NCBI RefSeq assembly: GCF_041146395.1
Contig: NC_090989.1
Coordinates: forward strand, 174,871,501 to 174,935,500
Length of the DNA stretch: 64,000 nt
Direction: 5' to 3'
Source: Eulemur rufifrons
Taxonomy: Eukaryota; Chordata; Mammalia; Primates; Lemuridae
Shown: positions 37,313-47,210 of the stretch, in pieces
Position numbering within the stretch: position 1 is the stretch's first letter
How the letters are laid out: every line of letters begins with the position of its first letter
Notes under the pieces: model-generated
Seen by the model: only the letters and a program-made list of their open reading frames with translations
Databases searched by the model: none
What the model was told of the DNA's origin: nothing
Translations under genes and position numbers: made by a program

Positions 37313-38864
37313 CACATGTGTCTGACACCAAAACCAAAATTTGTTTCCGCTGTGAATGATTGTGTCCTGGAGCAATCAGGAAAAATCTTCATCAAGGATG
37401 GATAGAATTTATAGAAAGTATTTAGGAAGTAAGGATGGATGATGAAGACGAAATGAAAGTAAACTCATCTCGCATCAAAAACTCAAATACTTTGTAATGC
37501 ACACGTTTGTTCATTAGAGCACTGTGTACAGTAGTGCTTCATCGGAATCAACTTTTATGACGACCATTGGGAACGAGATAAATAATATAGAATTGCATGT
37601 AACCACTGTAGTTAAAGCAGAACTCCATGCAATGTCTTGGGAAGAGGGTACTTGTGTTATGAACATGATGACAAATTGTAGAACAAGGTGTACATGTATC
37701 CACGTGTGTGCATGTGACTGAGTCACAATTGTGCACAGGATTGGAAATAGTGCCTATAAAGGAGAAAAATTATAGGGTGCAGTGAGTGATGGTTAACAGG
37801 ACTTTTACTTTCTCTCTTATGTATTATGTTTACAATGTCTTAAATTCATGAGTTTAATCCACATTCCCTGTGTACCTAGTATGGCCATGCTCCACTGTTC
37901 TAGACTTTTGAGTCCCATCCTGGATCTATAATTAATTGAGAAGCACCATATGAGATTGTTTCATTGGTGCTCACGCTACAATCGGGGAGTGAGCCATGAG
38001 AGCCTGTACTAAAGTTCTCATCAGCTCAGGAGGAGAAAGGGAGAGCAATGTTTATCTAACTTGTCTCCTGTGGCATCTAGTGTATGTGTCCCTCCCAGAA
38101 GCTTCTTCATGACAGCATTTAGTGAAGGTGTGGAGGGCAAAATTCAGCCCATTCATTCAGTTCCCAGGAGAAAGAACCATTTCCTAAAAACAAGGAGCAC
38201 TGAGGGAGTTTTAAAGAGTCTCTTCAGACCATTGTTCCTGTTTGACTATAATATGACTATTTATTCATATAATACTTTCCACAGATTCTGATTTTTATGA
38301 TGCCATAAAGTAAGATTTTCAGAAACTTGGTGGTGGGTAACATAATGCCATCAATGACACTATTAATTAATGAAGAATTCTACTTAGTGAGAGTGAGCAT
38401 CGTATTTTTCTGAAAATGAATCTTGAGAGCTTCCTTGATTATACTGTGATTCTGCTTCCATTATCATTTAGAGATGGAGGCATGAGATGAGTCTGGTGAT
38501 TATAATGATTTAAGAGGAGAAATAATATGTCAGAACTATGGGAGATTCTATAATTTCATGGTCTATAGCATAAAAAAATACATCACATCACTAGATCTGG
38601 GTGTGTTGTATTTTAGTATTCACTGTTGTGATACTTTTCACGATATACCTGATTGCAAGTTTATACTGAACTCCCCTGACATCAATGACATACCTATTGT
38701 AGCTACTAATGAAGAGAAGGGAATGTAATATACTTTTATTAGAAATTTCTTTAGGGTCTAGGCCATAATGGCACATACGAAGGGAGAAAGAAATTATTCA
38801 TTAAGTATTTCCTAGGAATTATTCATAATTTCATTTAACAATATTACAGACCCTAGACCTTATG
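37313..38864. other. Unique sequence
   Basis: About 1.5 kb with no recognised repeat, gene or simple sequence. Confidence 0.5.
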
Positions 38865-38865
38865 G

Positions 38866-38970
38866 ATGCTTCAGCTGGTGCAGAATGGGACTGCTCGGTT
38901 TCGCAATGCAGTTAGCCATATAGAACACATTATACCTCGGATCTGAAACCTGCAACAAAGATCTTTGTGC
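38866..38970 (+). pseudogene. Remnant of an ancient CR1/L2-like LINE reverse transcriptase C-terminus
   Basis: A short frame translates to LQLVQNGTARFRNAVSHIEH followed by IIPR and a stop. This resembles the 'LQLVQNAAARLL...R..HITPVL' block found near the C-terminal end of the ORF2 of CR1/L2-clade LINEs. Only about 30 codons are recognisable and one in-frame stop follows. Non-functional. Confidence 0.5.
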
Positions 38971-40052
38971 TTTCTGGGGGCAATTTTGGATGCTGAAAAT
39001 TTACTCTTTAACAGTTTAGGCCAGAACATCTTTAGAAGCCAGAATTTTTAAGTATCCCAGTATCTATTGCTAAGATTGTATGTGGGTCACTTGAAGGTTT
39101 TGGTTTTTGATGTTTGACACTTCCACCATTAAAATGAAAATTGAAATAATTCAGACGCTTTCCAAAATAGAGACATTTGGCATCATAATGAGTATTCAGC
39201 CAACAGGGTAACTGAATTTTAAATTTCTATCTGAATATATTTATTTTTTTTTAGAAATAGATAAAAAGGTCTAAGAAATGTTAAGTACCAGATTATTTTC
39301 CTCAGGCATCAGATATCAAAAAAGTGAGGTTAAATGAATTTTCAAGTTGTTTGCTGTTAACTTTTTGAAATCATATTTCATTGACTCTACAATGCGCTGA
39401 TTGTATAATGCACTATTATTTTATGTACCACAGTGGATTGCAATTTTAAGTCTAATCCCAATTTTAAGAAATTAATAAAAAAATATATTGTATAATCAAT
39501 AAAATTTGGTAACCACAAGGTGATATATCTTGGGAAAAAGCAAACAACACACAAATATGGAAGTCTTATCCACTCCCGTTGGAAATCTCTATAAATAATT
39601 TGTTCTGTATCCCCCATAATTGCATATAAAGTTCTTTACAAGATGAAATTATTCAGTATATTTTGTATTGTAACTGCTTTTGTCATCCAATGATATATCA
39701 GGGACACTCTTCCATAACCATTATCTCATTTTTTAAAATGACTACACTGATATTCAGAAGTGCCTCTTCTATCTTTAGGTCAGAAGTTCCAAATTGTGGC
39801 CCACAACCTACTGTTTTAAAGAGTAAGAAATTTCATATACATTCCTGATTTCCAGATTTCCTTAAAAACCAGATTAGGGCTATGCTTTTGCACAGTGATA
39901 GTTGGCTGTAGCCAAGTAGTGACTGTCCCTCTAGTTGGAGGATGTACCCTACGCCCTCCAGTTCACCATGCTTCCCACAACTCCCTGATGCTCCTACACA
40001 CAGCTTGTGTCTCTTTTTACATCCCCAGCTTGTTCTTGTTGGATTTGGGGTT
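38971..40052. other. Unique AT-rich sequence
   Basis: Nothing recognised up to the left target duplication of the next L1. Confidence 0.5.
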
Positions 40053-40067
40053 TGGAACCCCTACTTT

Positions 40068-43000
40068 TTTGTTTTTGCTTTTTTATTCAATCTGGCAATC
40101 TTTTTTTTTTTTTTTTAATTTTATTGTATTTATTTATTTATTTATTTATTTATTTCAGAATATTACGGGGCTACAAATGTTTTGGTTACATACAGGGATT
40201 GCTTTTGTACTGTTTGAGTCAAAGTTATAAGTGTGCCCATCACCCAGATAGTGTACATTGTACCCATTACGTATGATATCCCCATCCCCTCCTCCCCACT
40301 CCCACCTGTATGATTTCTGTCCCGTTTTACTTCCATCTGTGTACATGAGTGCTGATCAGTTAGTTCCAATTTAATATTGAATACATGTGATTTTTCCCCC
40401 CATTCTTGCAATACTTCACTAGGAAGATGGTCTCCACGTCCATCCAGATTGTTGCAAAAGATATTAATTCATTTGTTTATGGCTTAGTAGTACTCCATGG
40501 TGTACATATACCACCTCTTATTAATCCACTCATGAATTTATGGGCAACTGAGTTGATTTCACATCATTGCGATTGTGAAATATACTGCAATAGTGCAAGT
40601 ATCTTTTTGATAAAATGACTTTTTTTCCTTTGGGTAAATACCCAGTAGTGGGATTGCTAAACCAAATGGTTGGTCTACTTTTAGTTCTTTGAGGAATCTC
40701 CATACTATTTTCCATAGAAGTTGCACTAGTTTGTGGTCCCACCAACAACATATAAGTGTTTCTTTCTCTTTGCATCCATGCCAGCATCCATTGTTTTGGG
40801 ACTTTTTGATAAAAAGCCATTTTAATTGGAGTTAGGTGATATCTCATTGTAGCTTTGATTTGCATTTCCCTGATGATTAGTGCCACTGAACATTTTTTCA
40901 TATATTTATTGACCATTAGTCTATCTTCTTTTGAAAAGCTTCTGTTCATGTCTTTTGCCCACTTTTTAATGGTTTTTCTTGTTTTTTATTTTTTGGGGTT
41001 TTTTTGCTGATTTGCTTGAGTTCTTTATAGATGGGTTATTAGCTGTTTATCGGGTATATTGCATGCAAATATTGTCTCCCATTCTGTAGGTTGTCTATTT
41101 GCTCTGTTGATTCTTTCCTTGGCTATGCAGAAGCTTTTTAATTTAATCAAGTCCCATTATTTATTTTTGTTGTTGCTGTGATTACCCTTGGGATCTTCCT
41201 CATAAATTCTTTGCCTAGGTCAATATCTATAAGAGTTTTTCCAACATTTTCTTCTAGAATTCTTATGGTTTTTTGTCTTAGATTTAAGTCTATTATCCAT
41301 CTTTGAATTAATTTTTGTGGGTGGTGAGAGATATGGATCCTGTTTCAATTTTCCACATGTGGCTATCGAATTTTCCCCACACCATTTATGGAAAGGGGAT
41401 TCTTTTCTCCTGTGTATGTTGCTGTGTACTTTGTTGAAGATCAGATGGCAATATGTGCATGGTTTTATATCTGGGTTCTCTGTTCAATTCAATTGCTCTA
41501 TGTCTCTATTTTTGTTCCAGTACCATGCTATTTTGGTTACTATGGCCTTGTAGTATAGTTTAAAGTCTGGTAAAGTGATGCCTCAAGATTTGTTCTTTTT
41601 GCTTAAGGTTGCTCTGGCTATTTGGACTCTTTTCTGGTTGCAAACAAAACATAGAATTATTTTTTCTAGATGTGAAAAAAATGATGTTGGTATTTTGATG
41701 AGAATTGCATTGAATCTGTAAATCACTTTGGATAGTATGGACATTGTAAAAATGTTGTTTCTGCCAATCCATGAGCATATGTTTTCCCATTTGTTTACAT
41801 CATCTGCAATTTCCCTCCTTAGTGATTCATAGTACACTTTGTAGAGATCTTTCGCCTCCTTGGTTAAATATATTCCTAGGTATTTTATTTTCTTTGTAGA
41901 CATTGTGAAAATTATTGAGTCTTTGATTTGATTCTCAGCTTGACTGTTGTTGGTGTAAAGGAATGCTACTGATTTGTATACATTGATTTTGTAGCCTGAG
42001 GCATTTCTCAATTTATTTATCAATTCCAGGAGTCTGTTGCAGGAATCTTTGGAGTTTTCTAGATATGAGATCATATCATCAGCAAAGAGCAATAGTTTTA
42101 CCTCGTCTTTCCCCATTTGGATACCTTTAATTTTTTTCTCTTGCCTGATTTCTCTGGCTAGGACTTCCAGCACTATGTTGAATAGAAGTGGTTACAGTGG
42201 GCATCCTTGTCTTGTTCCAGTTCTGAGTGGGACTGCTTTCAACTTTTCCCCAGTAAGTATGATGTTCCCTGTGGATTCATTGTATATGGCTTTTATAATT
42301 TTGAGGATGTTCCATCTGTGCCTCTTTTGTTAAGAGTTTTTTATTATAAAAGGGTGCTGAATTTTGTTGAATGCTTTTTCTGCATCTATTGAGATGACAA
42401 TATGATCTTTGTTTTTGCTTCTGTTTATGTGGTGAATCAGATTTATGGATTTATGTATGTTGAACCATACTTGTAGCCCTGGGATGATGCCCACTTGGTC
42501 ATGGTGGATTATCTTTCTGATGCACTGCTGAATTTGGTTTGCTAGAATTTCACTGAAGATTTTCACATCTATATTCACAAGGGATATTGGTCTACAGTTT
42601 TCCTTTTTTATTGTGTCCTTTCTTAGCTTTGGAATCAAGGTGATACTGGCTTCATTAAATGAGTTGGGGAGTATTTCTTCCTTCTCAATGTTATGAAATA
42701 ATTTTCACAGTATGGGTACCAGTTCTTCTTTGTAGGTCTAGTAAAATTAGGCTACAAAACCATCTGGTCCAGGACTTTCATTTTTGGAAGATTTTTTTTA
42801 TTGCTGCCTCAATTTTGTTACTTGATATTAATCTGCTCAGGAGTTTTTTTTCAACCTCCTTGGGAGGTTGTGTGCTTCCAGGAATTTGTCCATTTCCTCA
42901 ATATTTTCAAGTTTATTTGCATAGAGATTTTGATAGTATTCACACATGATATTTTGTATTTCTGTGATATCAGTTATAATATCTCCTTTTTCATTTCTGA

Positions 43001-43210
43001 TTGAGCTTATTTGGGTCCTTTCTTTTCTATTTCTGGTTAATCTAGAGAGATGTCTATCAATTTTGTTTATCTTTTCAAAGAACCAACTGTTTCATTAGTT
43101 GTCTGTATTTTTTTGTTTGTTTGTTTTTGATTTCATTTAGTTCTGCTCTGATCTTAGTTATTTCTTTTCTTCTGCGGGGTTTGGGATTGTTCTGCTCTTC
43201 CTTTTCTAGG
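40068..43210 (-). mobile_element. 5'-truncated L1, reverse strand, with 15-bp target duplication
   Basis: TGGAACCCCTACTTT stands at 40053-40067 and 43211-43225. In element orientation the copy starts inside ORF2, at the position of about residue 337 of the intact L1 at 47211, and runs through the reverse-transcriptase region, the C-terminal region, a 3'UTR (around 40150-40350), an (AATA)n stretch and a poly(A) run (40101-40116 on the window strand). The last 33 bases before the left duplication are not L1-like (see findings). The frame is broken by stops and indels, leaving open pieces of 102 (42330-42638), 196 (41583-42173) and 139 codons (40530-40949). Its 3'UTR differs from that of the full-length L1, so it belongs to another subfamily. 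Confidence 0.93.
41583..42173 (-). pseudogene. L1 ORF2 fragment, reverse-transcriptase region
   Basis: An open stretch of 196 codons matches residues near 690-885 of the intact ORF2 and still shows the catalytic-box neighbourhood as [14 protein letters not shown] (FADD core preserved). It is isolated between disablements of the same truncated L1, so no enzyme can be made. Confidence 0.9.
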
Positions 43211-43225
43211 TGGAACCCCTACTTT

Positions 43226-43706
43226 AAATATTTGGAAAAAACCTTAGGCACCGGAAGGCCATTTTAAGTGAAATTACATTTCAAGTTCACTTAAAAATTT
43301 ACATAATTTCTCACTTTCCACCACCTCCACCATCTAGTTTTTACTCTTGTCAAGATTTACATATTTGATTCAAATCTTTTTCACTTCTCTTAATTCCTTA
43401 AAGCTGAAATTAGATGAGTTATCAGTCCCATTTTATTGGACCCATTTGTGTTATTATTCTTTCCTCTCATTGATTCTCATAGACCCAACTACACTTTCAC
43501 ATTGGTATCTCTTCATGAAACCTTATTTCTAGTGATCTGTCATTGTCCAACCAAAATGAAAATGTTTCCTTTGTACTGTTAGCTATGCCAGCATTGTCAC
43601 TGAAGCCCAGCCTGATCACTTTTGTAGTCATTGCTCCCCTAGAGGCTGGGAGCTAAATCTGCTCTTTTTTCACAACTTATTTCCTTAGTTGGCAAAACAA
43701 CATTGC
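43226..43706. other. Unique spacer between two L1 insertions
   Basis: No repeat or gene recognised in the 480 bases between the truncated and the full-length L1. Confidence 0.5.
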
Positions 43707-43727
43707 AAAAATATTTGAATAAGCCTC
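43707..43727. repeat. Left target-site duplication of full-length L1
   Basis: The 21-base sequence ending TATTTGAATAAGCCTC recurs without mismatch at 51376-51396 directly after the L1 poly(A) tail. The absence of mismatches fits a recent insertion. Confidence 0.95.
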
Positions 43728-43732
43728 GAGAT

Positions 43733-43744
43733 CAAAGATGGCGG
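43733..43744 (+). promoter_or_regulatory. YY1-like motif at L1 5' end
   Basis: CAAAGATGGCGG lies 5 bases inside the element. YY1 binds an AAGATGGC core at the same place in human L1 and there sets the transcription start. Function here is inferred by analogy. Confidence 0.7.
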
Positions 43745-44207
43745 AGTGGTGGTGACGGCCTGAATCTGCGCTCCTGGGAAGGAAGGCATCGATCCGGACC
43801 TGCCACAACGCTAGAAGACCGCTCCCACACAGGAACAGCGGTGTGAATCCACAGAGAATCAGCGTGGGACAAACAGAGCGAGTGAGGTCTGAGGTGAACG
43901 AAAATTGGGAACGCGGGACAGACACTAGCCAGCGGAGCGCGGGTCGGATACACCCGCCCCCAGCCGGGGCGGGTGCAGCCTCTCGGGAAAGCGGCTTGCC
44001 CTCCGCTCCCAATTGAACGGAGCCCTGACCCAGGCCAGCGCAGAATCACTGAGGGATACGTGGCGCATTGCAGACAGGAGGCTTTTTTTGAGAAATTACC
44101 TTAGAACCTGGGGGATCTCAGCTGAGACAGCGCTTGGCGAGGAGGGACGGATCTGCCCCAGGGCAGAAAAACACAAAAGACTCCCGGACAGCAAATAGCG
44201 TTGTACC

Positions 44208-44593
44208 CCGTGCTGCCTTTTTCGGCAGTTCTCCAGCCGGTCACCCCCGGTGCGTGTCCTTGCTGGCCAGCCCCTGGGCAGTAGCGGTCTCTGCCTGCCG
44301 GGGAGCCGGTCCCCTCCAGCCCCGGAGCTCGGCAGGCGCCATCTTGAAAGCGAGAGTGAAACGGCTCGGGAGCCAAAAAGTGCCCAGCGGCTCTTTCTGC
44401 CCGTGCTGACTTTTTCGGCAGTTCTCCAGCCGGTCACCCCCGGTGCGTGTCCTTGCTCGCCAGCCCCTGGGCAGTGGCGGTCTCTGCCTGCCGGGGAGCC
44501 GGTCTCCTCCAGTCCCGGAGCTCTGCAGGCGCCATCTTGAAAGCGGGGGCGAAACCGCTCGGGAGCCATAAAGTGCCGAGCGGCTCTCTCTGC
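44208..44593 (+). repeat. Two tandem 193-bp promoter monomers in the L1 5'UTR
   Basis: Units at 44208-44400 and 44401-44593 repeat in order: TTTTTCGGCAGTTCTCCAGC (44218 and 44411), CCGGTCACCCCCGGTGCGTG, GGTCTCTGCCTGCCGGGGAG and GCCATCTTGAAAGCG (44338 and 44531). The units differ by only a handful of substitutions. Each carries a reverse-oriented YY1-type core (GCCATCTT). A diverged third piece with GTCATCTTGAAAT occurs at 44978-44990. Confidence 0.95.
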
Positions 44594-44997
44594 CCGGCGC
44601 CCTCCGCTGGTCTCTGAACCAACACCAGGAGTGCGGGATATGCCGGGGCCGCGCTCAGGGTGAAGGGGCAGAGCTGCACTAAGGCAAAAAAAAAAAAAAA
44701 AAAAAAAACAACACGAACAAGAAGAATAGGCTCGCCGAACTGTATATTTTATTCTTGGTAAATTTCTTCTGGGTTTTGTTTGTTTGTGTTTGTGTTTGTT
44801 TTTGTTTTTTGGGGGTTTTTTCTTTTTTTTCTTTCCTTTTCTTTTCTTTTTCTTTTTTTTTTCCAGCGGCGGACAGCCTCGGCGGGCACCTTTGCCCTCT
44901 GGGCCTCTGGCTGCCGCGCCTTTTTGAGCGCGGAGGTTGGATCCCCACCACCCTCGGAGCTGTGCGGGCGCGCAGACGTCATCTTGAAATCCACTGC

Positions 44998-45145
44998 GAA
45001 ACCGCCCGGGACCCAGCCGGGCGGGCGTGAAGGGGCGGAGCTGCGCTAAGGCGTAAAAACAAAAACATCTAATGGCCGCTCCGGACCCAGCCAAGCGGAA
45101 GTGAAGGGGCAGAGCTGTGCTAAGGCGTAAAACAAACAAACAAAC
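44998..45145 (+). repeat. 74-bp tandem repeat in the L1 5'UTR
   Basis: GTGAAGGGGCGGAGCTGCGC (45027) recurs as GTGAAGGGGCAGAGCTGTGC (45101), each followed by TAAGGCGTAAAA and preceded by GGACCCAGCC. A single earlier relative (GTGAAGGGGCAGAGCTGCAC) lies at 44660. Confidence 0.9.
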
Positions 45146-45287
45146 AAAAAAACATTGAGTCGCTGAATTATATACTTCAGATTTGTGTATCTTTCTGCCT
45201 TGCGGTGTGGTGAAGTGCTATGTAGTTTGTTTTTGTTCATTTTTGTTGGCGTTTTTGGTGTTTTTTGGTTTGGCTTTTTGCGTTTCT

Positions 45288-45437
45288 TGTTTTTTTTTTT
45301 TTTTTTCTTTTTCTTTCTTTCTTTTTCTTCTTTTTTTTCTTTTCTCTTTCGTTTTCTCCTCTTTCTTTTCTTTCTTTCCTTTTCTTTTTTCTTTTTTTTT
45401 TTTTTTTCTCTCTTCTCTTTCTCCTCTCTTTTCGCCT
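45288..45437 (+). repeat. Long polypyrimidine tract in the L1 5'UTR
   Basis: About 150 bases almost purely of T and C, in TTTC/TTCC-type runs, followed by CGCC. Frames across it translate to runs of Phe/Leu/Ser or Lys/Arg/Glu and are not real proteins. Confidence 0.9.
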
Positions 45438-46166
45438 TCTAACTGGGGACCCACGGTGAGCTTCGGAACGGGCCAGGTCCCTGGCTCTGGTACATACCGG
45501 ATCCTGAGTAGTCACCCCCAGGGCCAGAGATCTGCGGGCACGCAATTGCCACTCTAGGGCCCACAGCCAAGTCACTGCGGAGCAATAGGGTACCAAGAGG
45601 CTCCCTGGACGGCCCTCTCCCCTGGTCCACGGACCTTATATAGAATCCCTGCCCAAGTGTAAACACTGAATACTTCTCCAGAAGCGAGAGTGTGGAACCT
45701 GATCCCTGGGGACATTGAGCCAAGACAGACTTTTGCCCGTGGGAGCTACAGCAACTGGGGCACTGAGCAAGCAAAGTCACCGTCCTCTCCCCATAGCTAG
45801 TATCTTGCTGGCAGATAGAGTCAGAAACCTCCCCTATAGAGGAAGAACCAAAGGGAAACAAACAAACAAACAAACAAAGAGAATTTCGGTCTACTATTAG
45901 TGTGGACCCTGCCTGCCTTCTGAAAGACCACAACACAGTGTCCTAACTCACCAAAGCGGTCCTGGATCACTCCAATCCTCTAGGATTGGACCCGTCGGAA
46001 GCAGTCCCCCAACGGAAACAGAAAAATCTCTGAACAATACACAACAGTCTCCCCCTCTTGCCAAAAGAAGCAACATACCTAGACTGTTTCACAGCCTAAG
46101 AATAGAGCACAAAGAGTCCTGTTAACCAGACTAAACCTATAAGTAAAGATCCAACGACAAATCTAG

Positions 46167-47171
46167 ATGGGAAGGGCCCAGCGAAAAAACACGGAGAGCA
46201 AAAAGAATCAAATGGAAAGCTCATCCCCAAAGAGAAATACCAGCTCCCAACCATTTGACACAAACCAGACTCAAAACACCAACATGTCACAGGAAGAATT
46301 CCAATTATGGATTATAAACAAGCTGAATAATATACAAGAATCAATGGATAAACAACACAAGGAAAACACAAAAAAAATACAGGATTTGGAGGAAAAATTC
46401 ACTAAAGAAATTGAAATATTGAAGAAAAACCAAACTGAACTCCTAGAAGTGAAGAATTCACTCAGAGAGCTACAAAACACTGTGGAAAGTCTCAAGAGCA
46501 GGGTAGATCAAACAGAGGAAAGAATCTCAGAAATTGAAGATAACTCCTTCCAACTAAATAAGTCAGTCACAGAGATAGATCGAAAAAGTAAGAGAAATGA
46601 TCTGAGTCTTCAAGAAATGTGGGATTATGTGAAGAAACCTAACTTGAGAGTTATTGGCATTCCTGAGGGTGAAGAAGATAACAAGCAAGGGTTGGACAAG
46701 CTATTTGAAGACATAATCGAGGAAAATTTTCCAGGCCTTGCCAATACTCTAGACATACAGATTCAAGAAGCTCAAAGGACCCCTGGGAGATTCATAGCAA
46801 ATAGGAAAACACCACGCCACGTAGTCATCAGGCTGACCAAAATATCCACTAAAGAGTCACTTCTCCGAGCTGTAAGGAGAAAGAAACAAGTAACTTACAA
46901 AGGAAAACCCATCAGAATTACGCCAGATTTCTCAGCTGAAACTTTACAAGCAAGAAGAGGTTGGGGCCCCATTTTCACACTTCTGAAACAGAATAATGCC
47001 CAGCCTAGAATCTTGTACCCAGCTAAGCTAAGTTTTCTATACGAAGGAGAAATCAAGACATTCTCAGATAAACAAAGGTTGAGGGAATTCACCAAGACAA
47101 GACCAGCCCTCCAAGAAGTACTCAAAAGAGAATTATACACGGATCAGCACAAGAAAGATCCACGAATGTAA
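46167..47171 (+). CDS. L1 ORF1p, RNA-binding nucleic-acid chaperone
   Basis: The 334-residue protein is close to the 338 residues of human ORF1p. It forms a trimer that coats L1 RNA in the cytoplasm and is needed, with ORF2p, for retrotransposition. Seen in the sequence: a basic, Ser/Asn-rich N-terminus (1-45); a coiled coil with heptads (about 50-145, Glu/Lys/Leu-rich); an RRM (about 150-245) starting in SLQEMWDYVKKPNLRVIGIP; and a C-terminal domain (about 250-320) with GKPIRITPDFSAETLQARR. The start ATGGGAAGG is the first in the open frame and has G at +4. No stops or frameshifts. ORF2 begins 39 bases after the stop. Expression would come from the 5'UTR promoter. No close human copy matches the N-terminus by eye, as expected, since this part evolves fast. 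Confidence 0.95.
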   Translation: MGRAQRKNTESKKNQMESSSPKRNTSSQPFDTNQTQNTNMSQEEFQLWIINKLNNIQESMDKQHKENTKKIQDLEEKFTKEIEILKKNQTELLEVKNSLRELQNTVESLKSRVDQTEERISEIEDNSFQLNKSVTEIDRKSKRNDLSLQEMWDYVKKPNLRVIGIPEGEEDNKQGLDKLFEDIIEENFPGLANTLDIQIQEAQRTPGRFIANRKTPRHVVIRLTKISTKESLLRAVRRKKQVTYKGKPIRITPDFSAETLQARRGWGPIFTLLKQNNAQPRILYPAKLSFLYEGEIKTFSDKQRLREFTKTRPALQEVLKRELYTDQHKKDPRM

Positions 47172-47210
47172 AACTACTCAAGAGCTAAAGATGAAATTCC
47201 AGATACCACA

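Larger units (their letters stand above)
43728..46166 (+). promoter_or_regulatory. L1 5'UTR / internal promoter region
   Basis: This 2439-base leader is more than twice the usual human L1 leader. It holds, in order: a YY1-like motif at the very 5' end (43733-43744), a CpG-rich block (43730-44660), two tandem 193-base monomers (44208-44593), an A-run (44684-44708), a T-rich tract (44763-44870), a third diverged monomer piece (about 44955-45010), a 74-base tandem repeat, a long pyrimidine tract (45288-45437) and a unique stretch leading to ORF1. Promoter function is inferred from position and CpG content; no TATA box is evident. Confidence 0.85.

Noticed and set aside
39895..40276. Forward frames of 89-111 codons
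   Set aside because: They run across the poly(T) and TTTA repeats at the L1 tail and encode mostly Phe/Leu/Tyr runs.
40530..42638. Reverse-transcriptase-like frames as genes
   Set aside because: They are pieces of one 5'-truncated L1 with flanking target duplication.
44096..45139. 347-codon reverse-strand frame as a protein-coding gene
   Set aside because: It lies in the CpG-rich L1 leader, is internally repeated because of the tandem monomers, and contains a Lys-rich low-complexity part from a T-run. Kept only as a finding (ORF0-like parallel), not as a CDS.
45183..45596. Several open frames of 64-124 codons on both strands
   Set aside because: They are translations of the polypyrimidine tract, giving Phe/Leu or Lys/Arg/Glu runs.
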